Below are positions 1-12,800 of a stretch of DNA of 39,544 bases, piece after piece. Positions within the stretch are counted from its first letter, which is position 1, and each line of letters starts with the position of its first letter. Source of the stretch: Monosporascus cannonballus (lineage: Eukaryota; Ascomycota; Sordariomycetes; Xylariales); contig QJNS01000423.1 of the NCBI GenBank assembly GCA_004154925.1, forward strand, positions 1 through 39,544. The letters run 5' to 3'. The notes beneath the pieces were generated by a model that was given only the letters and a program-made list of their open reading frames with translations, made no database searches and was not told where the DNA came from. The translations under genes and the position numbers were made by a program.

Positions 1-59
1 GAATTGAACACCCAACCTTCCGTGTGTAAAACGGTTGCTCTACCATTGAGCTAATTTCT
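1..59 (-). tRNA. trnV: tRNA-Val (UAC), 3' end cut by window edge
   Basis: On the minus strand a 7-nt acceptor strand is followed by a D-arm (GCTC/GAGC) and an anticodon stem whose 7-nt loop TTTACAC places UAC at positions 34-36. The T-arm begins before the window ends. The acceptor 3' strand lies outside the window, so the gene is partial and the fold is only partly checkable. Confidence 0.8.
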
Positions 60-455
60 TTTATATTAATTTTTTTTTTTACTTTATTCTTGATTACCTA
101 ATATATTTATATTATATATTAAGATCACTTTATTTTTTTTTTTCACTTTTTTTAAGGTTTACTTGTTATATATTAAATTTTATTATACTTAAAATATACA
201 TTGTAATATTTTAAATTATATTTAAAATAAATTAAGTAAAAAATAGTTCCATCTTTGAAAAATATTAGTTATTATCTTTTATATAGTAAATTATAATCTA
301 AAGTTATCTTTATTATCCTATATATCTATATATTTTGCAGTATTATAAGCTTATAGATATAAATTAGATATCTTACTAATAGGTCTAAATTGTAAAACTT
401 TAGATTTACTTAAACATGAATTAGGTAAAACTATATATTAAAATAACTACAAATT
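60..455. other. AT-rich intergenic spacer
   Basis: About 400 nt of very AT-rich sequence with long T tracts lies between tRNA-Val and tRNA-Arg. I see no ORF, tRNA fold or intron core in it. Confidence 0.6.
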
Positions 456-526
456 AAGTGTGTATAAGACTCGAACTTATACGATAGTAACCGTACTACT
501 ATATTCTACCATTAAATTAACACACC
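456..526 (-). tRNA. trnR: tRNA-Arg (ACG)
   Basis: The acceptor GGTGTGT pairs with ACACACT. The anticodon stem TAGTA/TACTA closes the loop GTACGGT, giving anticodon ACG. The T-arm is ATAAG-TTCGAGT-CTTAT. All four arms fold. A partial copy of its 5' half appears at 16061-16082. Confidence 0.88.
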
Positions 527-655
527 TTATATGATTAAAAAATCATATAATTAAATTATTAAAAAGCAAAAATATTAAAAATACTTAATACAAGATGTTA
601 AAGAATTAAATTCAAATCTAATAAATATAAAACACTTAATTTTATTGATATTTAA

Positions 656-853
656 CTATTGTTCTTCTAATCATGTTAAGAATTTTTCTAAAGACACTGA
701 CTCGATAACAATAGGCATAGAACTGTGTAAAATTCCGCAAATCTCGCTGCACTGGCCATAATAAACACCTTCTCTATTAATAAAAACTGACACCTGATTT
801 AAACGCCCAGGGTAAGCATCGCATTTAATTCCTAAAGCAGGTGCTGCAAAAGA
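656..853 (-). CDS. cox2: cox2 exon 8 (C-terminus)
   Basis: 65 codons plus TAG, from [10 protein letters not shown] to TWLEEQ, with the CuA motif [14 protein letters not shown] intact. It begins after intron sequence ending in G. A 9-nt copy of its start, TCTTTTGCA, occurs at 2145-2153 fused to the intron 7 HEG. Confidence 0.95.
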
Positions 854-3800
854 CGAACCCCAAATTAACCCGCTTTATTCTTTAAAATATACACACTTTA
901 GCTTACAAATATGAGCTACGGGAATTATTTAAAAGAATATCTTAAAACATTTATATATTCTTAATGTTTTTTTTAACTTATACAGTAGAACTACAAAATA
1001 CGTAAACCTGAAGAAAGAATGAATATAATTATGCTTTTGAGAAAATATAACCTTTATATGGCTTACCTGTATCCAATCATTTAGTAATTTGGTCTCTGTT
1101 TGCTTGAATATTTTGGTTCTTTAAAAATTTTACTGCTGCAGTTATACTAGAAAACTCTTGAGTTTCTATTTCGCCCTCCTTTTTAATTGTAATAGGTTTA
1201 CTAAACTTAGATCTAGAAGTAGCTTTTAATAATTCCTCTTTTTTAGTTGAAAAAAGATCCACTAATTCAGGAAAACTTAAGTTAGCTTCAGATGCTCCCT
1301 CTATAGGAGTATCCGTAATCTTAAAAAAATTTAAATAACTATCCCCATTTTTAATACAATTAGTACAAGTTGCATAATGTATACCTAAATTACTCTTTAT
1401 TTGATTTAAAGATTTACCGCAATAATATAAAGTCTTCCCTCCCAAGTCATAAATATAAATTCTTTTACCTTGGTTAACTCGAAAATTTACTATTCTTTGA
1501 GTATTAAGATTAAATTCTTTGTTTAATAAATAATACTGTTCTAGAAATAAATAATAATATTCTAATCTATATGTAGTTGCTGCTTGTAAAAAGTCCTCAG
1601 GTACAACAAAGATTTCCAAATTAAATGCCCCAAAACCATCCTTTTTTACTAAAGGTAATAATAAACCAGAGTTTTCTTGATTAAAATGTTTAAAAGTGAA
1701 ATATTGGTCCAATCTTCTAGAAAGGCTATTACTAGAACCGACATATTTACTTCCAGTTGCTTTATGTGTAAATATATAAACCCCAGCTTTCGTTCCTCTA
1801 GTGTTAGGTTTACCCACTAGACCTACATAAGAAGAATATGTTTGATCATTAAGTGGTAAATCAAACCTAACCCCGGGTATAGTCTTAAGTCTAGCTAGTT
1901 CCTCTTCCGTAATAGAAACTTGTTGGTTTTTAAGCAAATTATTTAATACTTCACTAGTAATATCATCATATTTATCGTAAATCTGACTAGAAGATGAACT
2001 ATAATATCTCCTGCTTAAAGAAAACTTAGGCAAATTATACACAAAGCCAGTAAGGGTCGAACTTGTAACTCTAAACCGAAAAGGTTTAATTACAAAGTAA
2101 CTAGGAAAAAATTCTGTTAAATGGGTCTTATTATTATAAATTGTTGCAAAAGACGTTCCACAAACAACAATTTCTATAGTCTGAATAAGAAGTAAAAAAA
2201 CCTATAATTTATTATAAGACAAATTAATTTGTGGTAGCTTTAATCTTAAGTTACTTTATTTTCGCTTAAGAACCGGTTTCCCGGCGACTAGAGTATACCT
2301 TATAGTTATTAATATAAACAAAAAATAACTAAAGAACCGTCTACTCGTTGCTCTTTTACAGTATAATTTAAATAAACTACTACTGACTTAGATCCGCGAT
2401 TACCTATTTAAGAAATAAAATAAATCTTTCATCTTTAGTGATATTACCATACCCCCGATCATTAACGGGGCCAGTTGTAAAGTTTCCTCCACACTTTGGT
2501 TACTAAAGCTTTAAGGTTTCCCCGGAGTTTGGCTCTTTTACACTCAAAGGATAAACCTAATATCCCCTTTTCATGTATAACATCACCTGAAGTAATTATA
2601 AACCTTACATGTGTTAATTCTGGAAGGATAACATGCCTTGGTCCTCTTTTACCTTGAGAAGATTAGATATTAAAATAAAAACCTTAACTTTTAGGTATAA
2701 GCTGAGGACATAACGCCTCGTTTCCGATAATTTATCATTTTCTCCCCCTCTGGGCTAGCCGGTCATAAAATACTTAACTATGTTAAGTGAAAGGCTACAT
2801 TTATAATCCTATAATTTACCTAGATTGGTGCGCTATGTCGAAATTGTACTAAAACACATAAAACTCATTTCCTGTAAGGCTAGTTAGGAGCTGCTGGACT
2901 AATTATCCTTTATCCCTCTGCGCAAGCTAGGGGGGAGGATAGCAACACAAGGCGATCTAGTGCCTCTACCTGACAGGGAATTGAAACTAAGATAAAAAAA
3001 AAAAAATTAAGCTCTTCCTTTGTTCATACCTGCTTTTATTTTTACAATCTTATCCAATCCTTCTTGAGTCAAATGCTCCTGACCTTGCATTAATTTAGCG
3101 AGAAGACATCAATCTTTAAAATCCTCGAGTTTTACCCCTCGAATCTTATGATTGTAAAAAAATTCCTGGATTTTTTCGGAATTGTCCGAAAATTTTTCTA
3201 CTCTGAACTGCACTTTACCATCAGAGCTAGTTACTAATCTACCGCAACCTAAATAAGAGATTAAACTTTTCATTAATCTCTCATCCCGAGAGTGTTGAGT
3301 TATTTGGAATACTAATTGGACTCTAAAACCTAATGCATGCGTTGAAGATTTACTTACAAAAACAAAGAAACAACCCTCACCTGATGTAAACCCAGCTAGC
3401 CATTCACCATGTGGAATAACTACATTCTCAACTTTGGGTCTCAGGGCAGAGATGACATTCGGGAAAGCTGTTTTTAAACCTTCAGATAATCCTAAATTCA
3501 AGGAAGCTCTTAAACTAAGAATAGCTATAAGCCCTTCCTGAGTTAAATGTTCCTTTCGCTGCATCATCATAATTACCTCTCTTCACAGAAGATAATCCGC
3601 ATGTTTCTGAGAAATTAAAGGGTATTTATCAAAATGATAAATTATCTTCACCATTTGACTTATAGTATTTACCCTTAGAGCATAAGCATCTTTGGCGAAT
3701 TTACTTATTCGCCCTATACCTCCCAAATTTGCTTGAATAAGTTTTAAGAGCTCTACGTCTTTTTTATGAAGTCCAATTAGAAATTCAGCACCAACTCTTC

Positions 3801-6800
3801 AACCAAGGCTTCGTGTAGAATCTTTATAAAGTGAGATAGAAAAACAACCCTCTGCATCTGTGAAACCTGTGATGAACCACGGGTTTAAGCTAGATGGTTC
3901 AGGACCAACACAAGGCGCGCTATACTTTTTTATACTTAAAGCATTTGAAAAAAAAAAAGAATGTTTAACCTTTTTTAGATTAGATCTAACAGATGTTAAA
4001 TTAAGAAGGATAACATGTCTTAATCTCCTTTTACCTTGAGAAGATTAGAAAATTAAATTTCCTTACTTTTAGGTATAAGCTGAAGACATAACGCCTCGTT
4101 TCCGAATTTTTTTAAGCGTACTTCTAGAGTTTACTTAGAAAATACCAAAAGAAAAAGATCAGAAAAAAAAAAAGAATTAGCTATTAGAGTACACCTTACA
4201 CCATCTATCTATCCTCACATTCATGAGGTATTCGAGGTTTAACCTAATAGATGGCGAGTAACCGTCTACTCGTTGCTCTTTTACACATTATTAAGAGGTG
4301 GTTTAGATCCGCGAACACCCATTCTGACTTTCGTCAAATCTCAGAACTTGTTACTATATCCGGGTGATTAGCCAGGCCCCTCTCCTTACCCTTTTAAGTT
4401 TTCGCTAGCTACGCCGAACGATTACCAGCCTAACGGTGGCCGGTTAAGAGGTTAGTATTCTGAGCTCTTAGGGTTTACCCGGAGTTTGGCTACTTTAGAG
4501 CAAAATAAAGCTTGCTTAAGACTTTTTCACTCTATTATCAACTTCCAGCATTCTTAAAGCTCCGTCTTCTAAATCAGATTCTGGTACTAAATATGAATCA
4601 AATTCTATAAACTCGTCGTCTGAATTTAAGAAATCAGGGTATTGATAGCTTCAATATCATTGGTGTCCCTCTGCTAAGACTGACATTGAAGAATCATTAA
4701 CTTCATCCATTAAATATAATAATTTGAATGAAGGGAATGCTATTAATATTAATATAACTGCCATTGCGACCAAATTTATCATACAAAATTATACATTAGT
4801 CTACAATCTCTTACTATTCATACCCTCCTGAAGTTTACGAAGCTCATTTATACCTTCCGTAGTAAGATGAGCTTTCGTTTTTATTATCTCAGCTGCCTTA
4901 CATCAATCCTCATAATCTAGAAACTTAACACCTAGTATTTTATGCTCTTGAAAGAAAGGAATAATTCTTTCAATAAGATGCGTAAAATTACTAACCGTAA
5001 AATATAAAACTGAATGTCTAGTGTCCTTTTTTATTTTACCACAATTAAAATAAGGAATAAAACTTTCCATAAAAACCTGATCACGAGAATGTTGAGTAAT
5101 TTGAAATCCTACCTCTGCTCTATATCCAACTTTTAGTTCGTGGGATTTTCTAATAGTAAGATAGAAACTACCATCCCCGGAAACAAAACCTGCCATTCAA
5201 TCAGGGTGAGGTATTACTTGGTCTATGGCTAAGGGTCTTAATACGGGTTTAACATTATGGAAAACTGCTCTTAATTCCTTAGATAAACCATGATTTAAAG
5301 AAGCTTTAATAGAGATAATTTTATTTAAACCCTCCAGTGTTATATGCTCTTTATTACTCATCATTATTACGATATCCCTAAAGAGAAGGTAATCTCCTAA
5401 CTTTTGAGTAACCGGGGGATATGCATTAAAGTGTGGTATTATTACCTTTAAAATATCTTTTAGAGAATCTACTCTAAAAGTACAATTATCTTTAGATAAG
5501 ACTATCTTACCCACTCCTCCGAAAAAGGCTTGAATTTCTCTCAATAAAGATAAATCCTTTAAATGTAAAGTTAATTGAAATCTAGCTCCCACCTGCCAAC
5601 CAGTACGAACACTAGAACTTTTTAAAACACTAACCGTGAAAGACCCTTCAGCATCTACAAATCCAGTTACAAATCACGGCTTAAGAGATGAAAAAAGTTT
5701 AGGAAGATTGGCGTCAGGTGACTGAAGAGCAAGAGTATGTGAAAAAATAGCTAGCGATCTACTAGAAGAAAGTTGTCTAATTTGTAATATTTGCTTAGAA
5801 AGGTTTTTGGCTTGATAATTCCTTTCGGAACCCATTAGAGTGCACCTTAAACACATCATCTTGAATTTAGTTAAAGAAATGTGTTGACTACCTTCCACTC
5901 GTTGCTCTTTTACAACAATACAGAGCTTGCGCCCACATATTGCTGACTTAGATCCGCGGTAATCCATTAATCTTTCGAAAATCATCTGGCTTGTTACCAT
6001 ACCTGAACAATTAATTCAGCCACCAACTCATTTTCACAAGAGGCTTGGTACCAGAAGCTTTAGGAGATCCCCGGAGTTTGGCAGTTTTTCCCCGCTTAAA
6101 TACGGTAACCTACGCCGCAGGAGAGGTGTTATAGTTCATATTAATTCGATGACAGTCACATCTTCATCAACTTCGTTATTATTTCGGGTTAATATTCTAA
6201 AGGATATTTTAATTTAACAAGTAAAATAAAATATAATTATTCTCATCTACATTTACAACTAATTTTTATCAAACTAAAAAAAAAATATTAATAATAATAC
6301 GTAATCGGGTAAAAAACAATTTTTTTTTATTACGGGTTAGACACCAAAAATTTATATCTATCTTTAAATATTTCACCTGAATTTACATACAACCTTACAG
6401 TATTACCACTAATTCCTAAGAATTTAGCAGCTCTTCTCATTGAAACAAAACTACCTATTAATTTAAATCCTTCTGAGTCACATTTCTCATATACGTGAAC
6501 AAGATGACCTCTTTTAGAACTCATTTTTAATAGAGTTTCTTCAGAGTGTCTTCTACCTAAAGCTTTTTGTCTCATCAATTCCTTAGTTTCTTCACTGTGA
6601 GTTTTTCCAAACAAGGCATTGTTCTCCCCTGTTTGTTTTAAACTCATTTTTCTCTTAGTTTCTTCACTACGGCTACGACCATATCAATAAGAATTTTCTC
6701 CTGCATTTACTCCTTTTAAAGCATTACCAATTTTCTTTTTAGTCTCATCCGTATGAGTAAAAACATCGACGTGTATCCCAGCTGTTTTTAAAATATTATA

Positions 6801-9800
6801 AACAGGTTTAAGAGTATCAAAATAGAACTGCTCTCTCTCAGTTAAAATGGATTTATCACAATATTCTAAAATAGTAAGAGAAAAGTTTTCATAACCATAT
6901 TTTTTTATCGCTCTCCCTATTCTTGAATTTTTATTTTTTAATCCAGTTATATAAGCAGGGTTATAATAATTCCTAAACCTATTATAAAGGTTTTTAGATT
7001 GCCCTATATAGAAATCATTTGTCTGTTTATTAGTAAACATATAAATACCTGATTTACCTTTGTTTTCTTCTAATATTGCATTTTTGAACCCAAGGGCATC
7101 ATTATAAACGACCATATCTTTATTATTATCTAAAGGATTCTTGGTATAAATTCCTTTAATATCTTGATTTAAATTAGTTGAATTGCTGTAGTTCCTAAAA
7201 AATATTTTTGATTTTATAACGAACAAATTGCGTCCCATCGAAGATAATAAGTTTGTCGACACAATAAGTATTTTCATACTTAACTGGACTATATCTTACC
7301 ATATGAAAAAAAAATATATATGGTTTTCACGTGTAGTCTCTGAGGATCCAACTAAGGTATTTAATACCTGTTGGTTTCCTGCTGATAATCCATTGTTACA
7401 TCCTTTAGGGTTATCACTGATAAAATATATATTTATTAATTCTATAGTACCTAATGGCTTTAGGAGTTTCCAGCATATAGTGAAATTTTATTCATAGTTT
7501 TTTTAAGTTTATTTAGGTGCTGCGCTAGAAAATTTATATCTATCTTTGAATATTTTACCTGAATTTACATACAGTCTTATAGTATTACTACTAATTCCTA
7601 AGAATTTAGCAGCTCTTCTTATTGAAACAAAACTACCTATTAATTTAAACCCTTCTTTAGAACATTTTTCCGAAACATAAATAGGAGATTGAATTAATGA
7701 ACTAATCTCTTTTTTATTATTGTGTTGGAAACGTGCCTGTGATAGGGGCGAAGACAAGGCGAACCGACAACTATTAACCTTATCCGGAGATTTAGTATTA
7801 GAGGTCGCCGGATCTTCTTTATTTTTAGTATCGTAATCCGAAGTTAATTTTTCTTCAGACTGAGTTGTAATAAGAACACGATAAGATATAGCATTAACAT
7901 TAATAGTAGCAAGTTTATTATTTTTAAGTTTTCATTGTAATGAACTTCTTGATACATTATAATATTTTGCACAAGAAGTAATAGAATCAAATGTGTTTAC
8001 AGTTAGTCCATTTTCATCTCTAACTTCTACTTTTATTTTATCTCTAGCTGCAGGGTTAAAATATCTATTTAATGATTTGACATATATTCTACCGTCTTCT
8101 AGTGTTTCTACATTAGAAGGTCCATTTAACAAATTTTCGATAGATTTATTTAAAGATTCCCTATCTACACTAAATAATTTTGAGCTAGATAATCTTTTTA
8201 AATTAATTTGATTTAATATAAGATTTATAACTCTTACACCTTCATTGGTATAATGAAGACCTAATTGTTTTAATCTTAATATGATTTTTCAATCTTTATA
8301 ATCTTTTTCCTTTTTACTGTATCAAGGTAAAGAATCAAAAAAGGGTATAATAACTTTAGTTATAATATCTTCACGGCTAATGCTTACATAAACTGCATCA
8401 GTGTTACTTTTCGTATCTCTATAAAGCCTCACACCTTCATTAACATATTTTCCATTAAATTGATTATTACATAAACTTAAAAAGAAGTTTCTTAATTCTT
8501 CCATTAAAGGTAAGTCTTTAGCAGATTGAGTTATAATAAATGCCAATGTAAAATCTCTCTTTGTGTGCGCAAGCTAGTGAAAGAACCTTCTCCTTCTACA
8601 AATCCTAAAACTCAATAAGGAGTGATAGAAATTTTTCTATCTTTCAATTCACCAAAATCAGTTCTTAAGGTATTCATATTAGCCTTAATTTTGGAAATTT
8701 CTTCAAATAATTCTTGGGATTTTCTAGAAGAACTTCCGTAAAGCTCGAAAGCTTTTTTAAAACTTAGAAAGTTTAAATTCTTAGTAGACTGTAATGGATA
8801 CTTTTTAAAAATACCTATTATTACAGTTACATCCTCACGTTTAGTTACACAGAATTTTACCGTGTTTCCACTTAGAAAAACTTTACCTACACCTAACGTT
8901 TTTTGTATAAAGTTTAACATATTCTCTTCATCTATGTGCATAGTAATCTCAAATGAAAATGCAAAATTTTGAGTGTTACGAATTGAAATATTGAATGAAC
9001 CTTCTCCATCTGTTAACCCCGTGAATCATTCATAAAAATTATTTAAATCATTCTTAGGCTGTGGGTATGTAAACTCTAAAGAGTTATTGTTGTTAGAGGG
9101 AGATTGTCCAATATATACATCATTCGTTAATTTATTGGTCCATTTATAAATACCAGATTTATTTTTATTATCTTTAATTATTAATTTTTTCATTGAATAA
9201 GCATCTTCATAAAACTTTATACTATTAACACTTGAAGAATATGTTGTACTGTAAAAACGTATATAATTTATATTATTTTTTATGACATTAAACTTAAAAC
9301 ACTTTTGAATAGGCACATCTCTACCATGATTTAAATATTTATGAGAAATCAAAAAAAAATCTACTTTATCATACTAAGAGTTAAATTATTTTTTTAGTAC
9401 AATTATGAGCTTATATACAAAAATAAAATGGATACACCCCTCTATTTTTTTTTTATTATGATTGTCCACATGGATCTATTTTCTACCTAGATTCATTCCA
9501 GCCTTAATCTTACGGATAAGTTTTACCCCTTCACCTGTTAAATGTAAATCATTTTTCATTAACTGTCATACTTTTAAGAAATCTAAATAATTTAAGTATT
9601 TTATTCCTTGTATAGGATATTTATCAAAAAAAGGGACAAGTTTATTAGTTATATCACTAAATTTTGTAACAATAAAATCTACTGATCCTACACTTACATA
9701 AATTTTTCCACAATCTAAGTAATCAACTAAATTTCTTATAAGTTGTTCATCTCTAAGATGTTGTGTTAATTTAAAACGTAAAAGTACTTGAGTACGGCTA

Positions 9801-12800
9801 TTCGATCTATCCATAACTCTTACCATAAAAGATCCTTCAGCTGTAGTAAATCCTGCTAATCAATTAGGATCCGGTACTTTAGAATCTAAAACACTAGGTC
9901 TTTCAACTGGAGTAATATTAGTAAAAGCTTCTTTTAAGGTCTCCGGTAAACCTTTATTCATAGCAGCTCTTATTGCTAACAATTTATGTAAACCTTCTAA
10001 TGTTAAATGTTCTTTTTTTTTTATAATTTCGAACGCAGATTTAAATAATAAATAGTCAGCGAATTTTTGAGTTATTAAAGGATATTTATCAAAATGATCT
10101 ATTAATATACTTATATCTTGGAACTGTCTTATATAATAAACACAAGTTCCATCAGATTTTTGATTAATACCACCTACACCTAAATAAGATTTAATGCTTT
10201 TTAAAATAGATAAATCTTTACCACTTAAATTTATTTCAAAAGCAACTCAAGAAGCCCATCCTATTTTAGTACTATTAGTTTTTTGTATATAAAGTATAAA
10301 AGAAGCTTCCCCATCAGAAAAACCTGTCAAAAATCAAGGATTCATTTTTAACATAAGCTCATTATGATTAATATCAATTGTACTAGTTGAAAATAATTTA
10401 TTACTCATTAGCTTAGAATGGTTATAAATTTTAGAGTTTCTTTCGAAACCCCTTAGAATACATCTTAAACTAGTGTCATAATATAACACCAGCCCACTAC
10501 CGTATACTCGTTGTTCTTTTACAGCATTACTTTTACATAATACTGACTTAGATTCGCGATCGTCCATTTTGTTTTCACAAATCTCCTGACTTGTTACCAT
10601 ACCTGAGTAATTACTTCAGCCATCCACAACCTTTCGATTGCAACTTGGTATCAGGAGCTTTAGGAGTTCCCCGAAGTTTGGCAATGTATTCACCCATAAT
10701 AGAGATTTTCCCGATCCCTCCTCTGAAGTTATAGGTGATTTAGTTTCAACGTAATTTCTTATTATAGATAACATTATTCATGCTACTGAAAATAAGATTA
10801 TAACTAAATAATACATAATGTTATCCCACTTCATTGACATAACTACCTTTTTTTGAAAGAAATATAAAGTTTACAATTAGTGTATCTAAGAATGGCACAG
10901 AAAAAAATTAATACTCTTACTATTTTTATAGTTTATTGATTATTCCTACACAAAGCAGCAAACAAAGTAGAGCTTCCTTATAAAATAGAAGAAATACTCC
11001 ATTCATACGAAGTATGAGCAAACTATCGAAAAATATTAAATTAACATTAATTACTAATATAAAGTAAATTTATTTAAGATAAATCAGTAACTAAAATGTA
11101 AATCTATACTAGTACGTATATTTTTTTCTTGTGTTTTCAATTATCTAAATAAGGAAACGGTATTAGATAGGTATAAACTCGGCTAACTACCTTAATTAAA
11201 GTAAAAAAAATTATTCTTCTTCTTGAGAATATCTTAAAGAATTCATTTTTGATTTGATCTCTTTTATTTTATTCAAACCCTCTTTAGTTAAATGAGCTTT
11301 ATTTTTCATCAATTGAGCTATCTCTTTTCAATCCTTGAAATCTTTAGCTTTATCTCCTAATAGAGGGTATTTTTCAAAAAAAGGGATTATAACTTCTATA
11401 ATATTTTTTAGTTTAGTAATACGAAAACTAATACCAGATTTACCTGCAGGTTCAGTTCTTCCACATTCAAAATATTTTATAAGACTTTTTATAAGTAATG
11501 TATCTCTTACATGTTGAGATACTTGAAATCCTAATTTTATTTGATGTGATCCTTTTGCAGTATTCTCTTGTACAATTACAAAAAAACACCCCTCTGCCTC
11601 CGTAAATCCTGCTATTCAATTAGGATCTAAATCTTTAAATTCAGTATCTAGAAATTTAGGTATTTCCTTATCGTAGTTAGCAAGCGATAACTTTATATCA
11701 GAAAAAGCATCTTTTAAAATATTAGATAAGCCCTTGTTCATTGAAGCTTTTAAACTAACTAATTTTATTAGTCCCTCTTCTTTAAGATGATCTTTATCGT
11801 TAATTATTTTTAAAGCTTCTTTAAAAAGAAAAAAATCTATCCTTTTCTTAGTTAGAAGAGGAAAGCATTCAATATGATCAATAATTACTTTTATCTCTTC
11901 AATTGAACGAACTCTTCATAAAACTATGTTGTCCTTAGTCGCACTTAACCTACCAATACCTCCGAAAAAAGCTTGAATTAATTTCAATAGATCTGCATCC
12001 TTTTCGTTTAAACCTATTGAAAAACTTAATTCAACAGAATAACCTATTTTACTACCTGAATTTTTCCTTATAGATAAATGAAAACAACCCTCCCCGTCGA
12101 TAAATCCTGTAACATAATAAGGATGTAAAGTTACAGTACTTTTCTGAAAATTATTCGTATTATCGTCATTGATTGTTTTATATTACATTTAGGTAATATA
12201 AAATATTAAATATCAACTTTTAAAGATTTCTAAATAACTAAAATCAATGAAGAAACTTTAATTTTGAGTTACTTCTTTTAATAAACTAATAAAAAACTTA
12301 AAATTACACTACTACATCTATGAGCGTAGCGTCACCCAAAAATACTTATATTTTTGGATTGATATAGCCCAATTTTAATAAACAGTTTATTCAAATTTCT
12401 CTCAAAAACTGGTTTCCCAGCGACTAGAGTACACCTTACAGAGTTTAGTTTCTCTGAAGAACCATCTACTCGTTGCTCTTTTACAATAACAGATTTATAG
12501 CTTGCGGGACTATTAAACCCTATTATTGATTTAGATCCGCGATATTCCATTTCTCTTTCGATTATCCTATGACTTATTACTATACATAGCTCATTACACC
12601 ATCCACCAATATTTTTTCAAATAGGGCTTAGTATCATAGGCTTTAGGAGGTCCCCGGAGTTTGGCTCTTTTACACAACAACATTATCCGTATACCTATAA
12701 ATTTTTCTTCTTAAACTTATTTAACTATTGGTCTCTTTAGTTTTTACTCTTAGTTACAAACTAAATAGTTTAATAATTTAAAAATTATTATAGGAACTTT

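Larger units (their letters stand above)
2632..4529 (-). other. cox2 intron 6, group I, core B
   Basis: Group I intron of about 1.9 kb. Blocks: P 4476-4490, Q 4306-4316, R 4261-4284, S 4187-4198. Its last ~95 nt (2632-2727) is repeated at 4014-4105 ahead of an internal pseudo-exon. The HEG lies between the two copies. Unlike most relatives, the Q-to-R spacing here is not a multiple of three. Confidence 0.83.
6157..9322 (-). other. cox2 intron 4, group I with a different core and two HEGs
   Basis: At 3166 nt this is the largest cox2 intron. Its core differs from the A-I type and has a classical set: P 7457-7478 (GCTGGAAACTCC), Q 7372-7392 (ATCAGCAGGAAACC), R 7328-7346 (CAGAGACTACACG) and S 7285-7300 (AAGATATAGTCC). 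A chimeric HEG lies upstream of the core and a GIY-YIG HEG starts just after S. The 3' end is GATGTG before exon 5. Confidence 0.85.

Noticed and set aside
4903..5592. Two or more separate short LAGLIDADG genes in cox2 intron 5
   Set aside because: The breaks are TGA codons at conserved Trp positions, so this is one ORF in code 4. The same applies to the other split HEGs and to the group II protein.
7238..7277. Pseudo-exon arrangement for the GIY-YIG ORF in cox2 intron 4
   Set aside because: Sequence before the ATG does not resemble the start of exon 5, and a normal ATG is available.
7228..7497. Plus-strand open frame of 89 codons
   Set aside because: It overlies the group I core of cox2 intron 4 (P, Q, R, S on the minus strand) and shows no protein features.
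12332..12550. Separate 72-aa gene
   Set aside because: It is the peptide reading of the intron 2b catalytic core ([20 protein letters not shown]) and stops soon after; an RNA element, not a gene.
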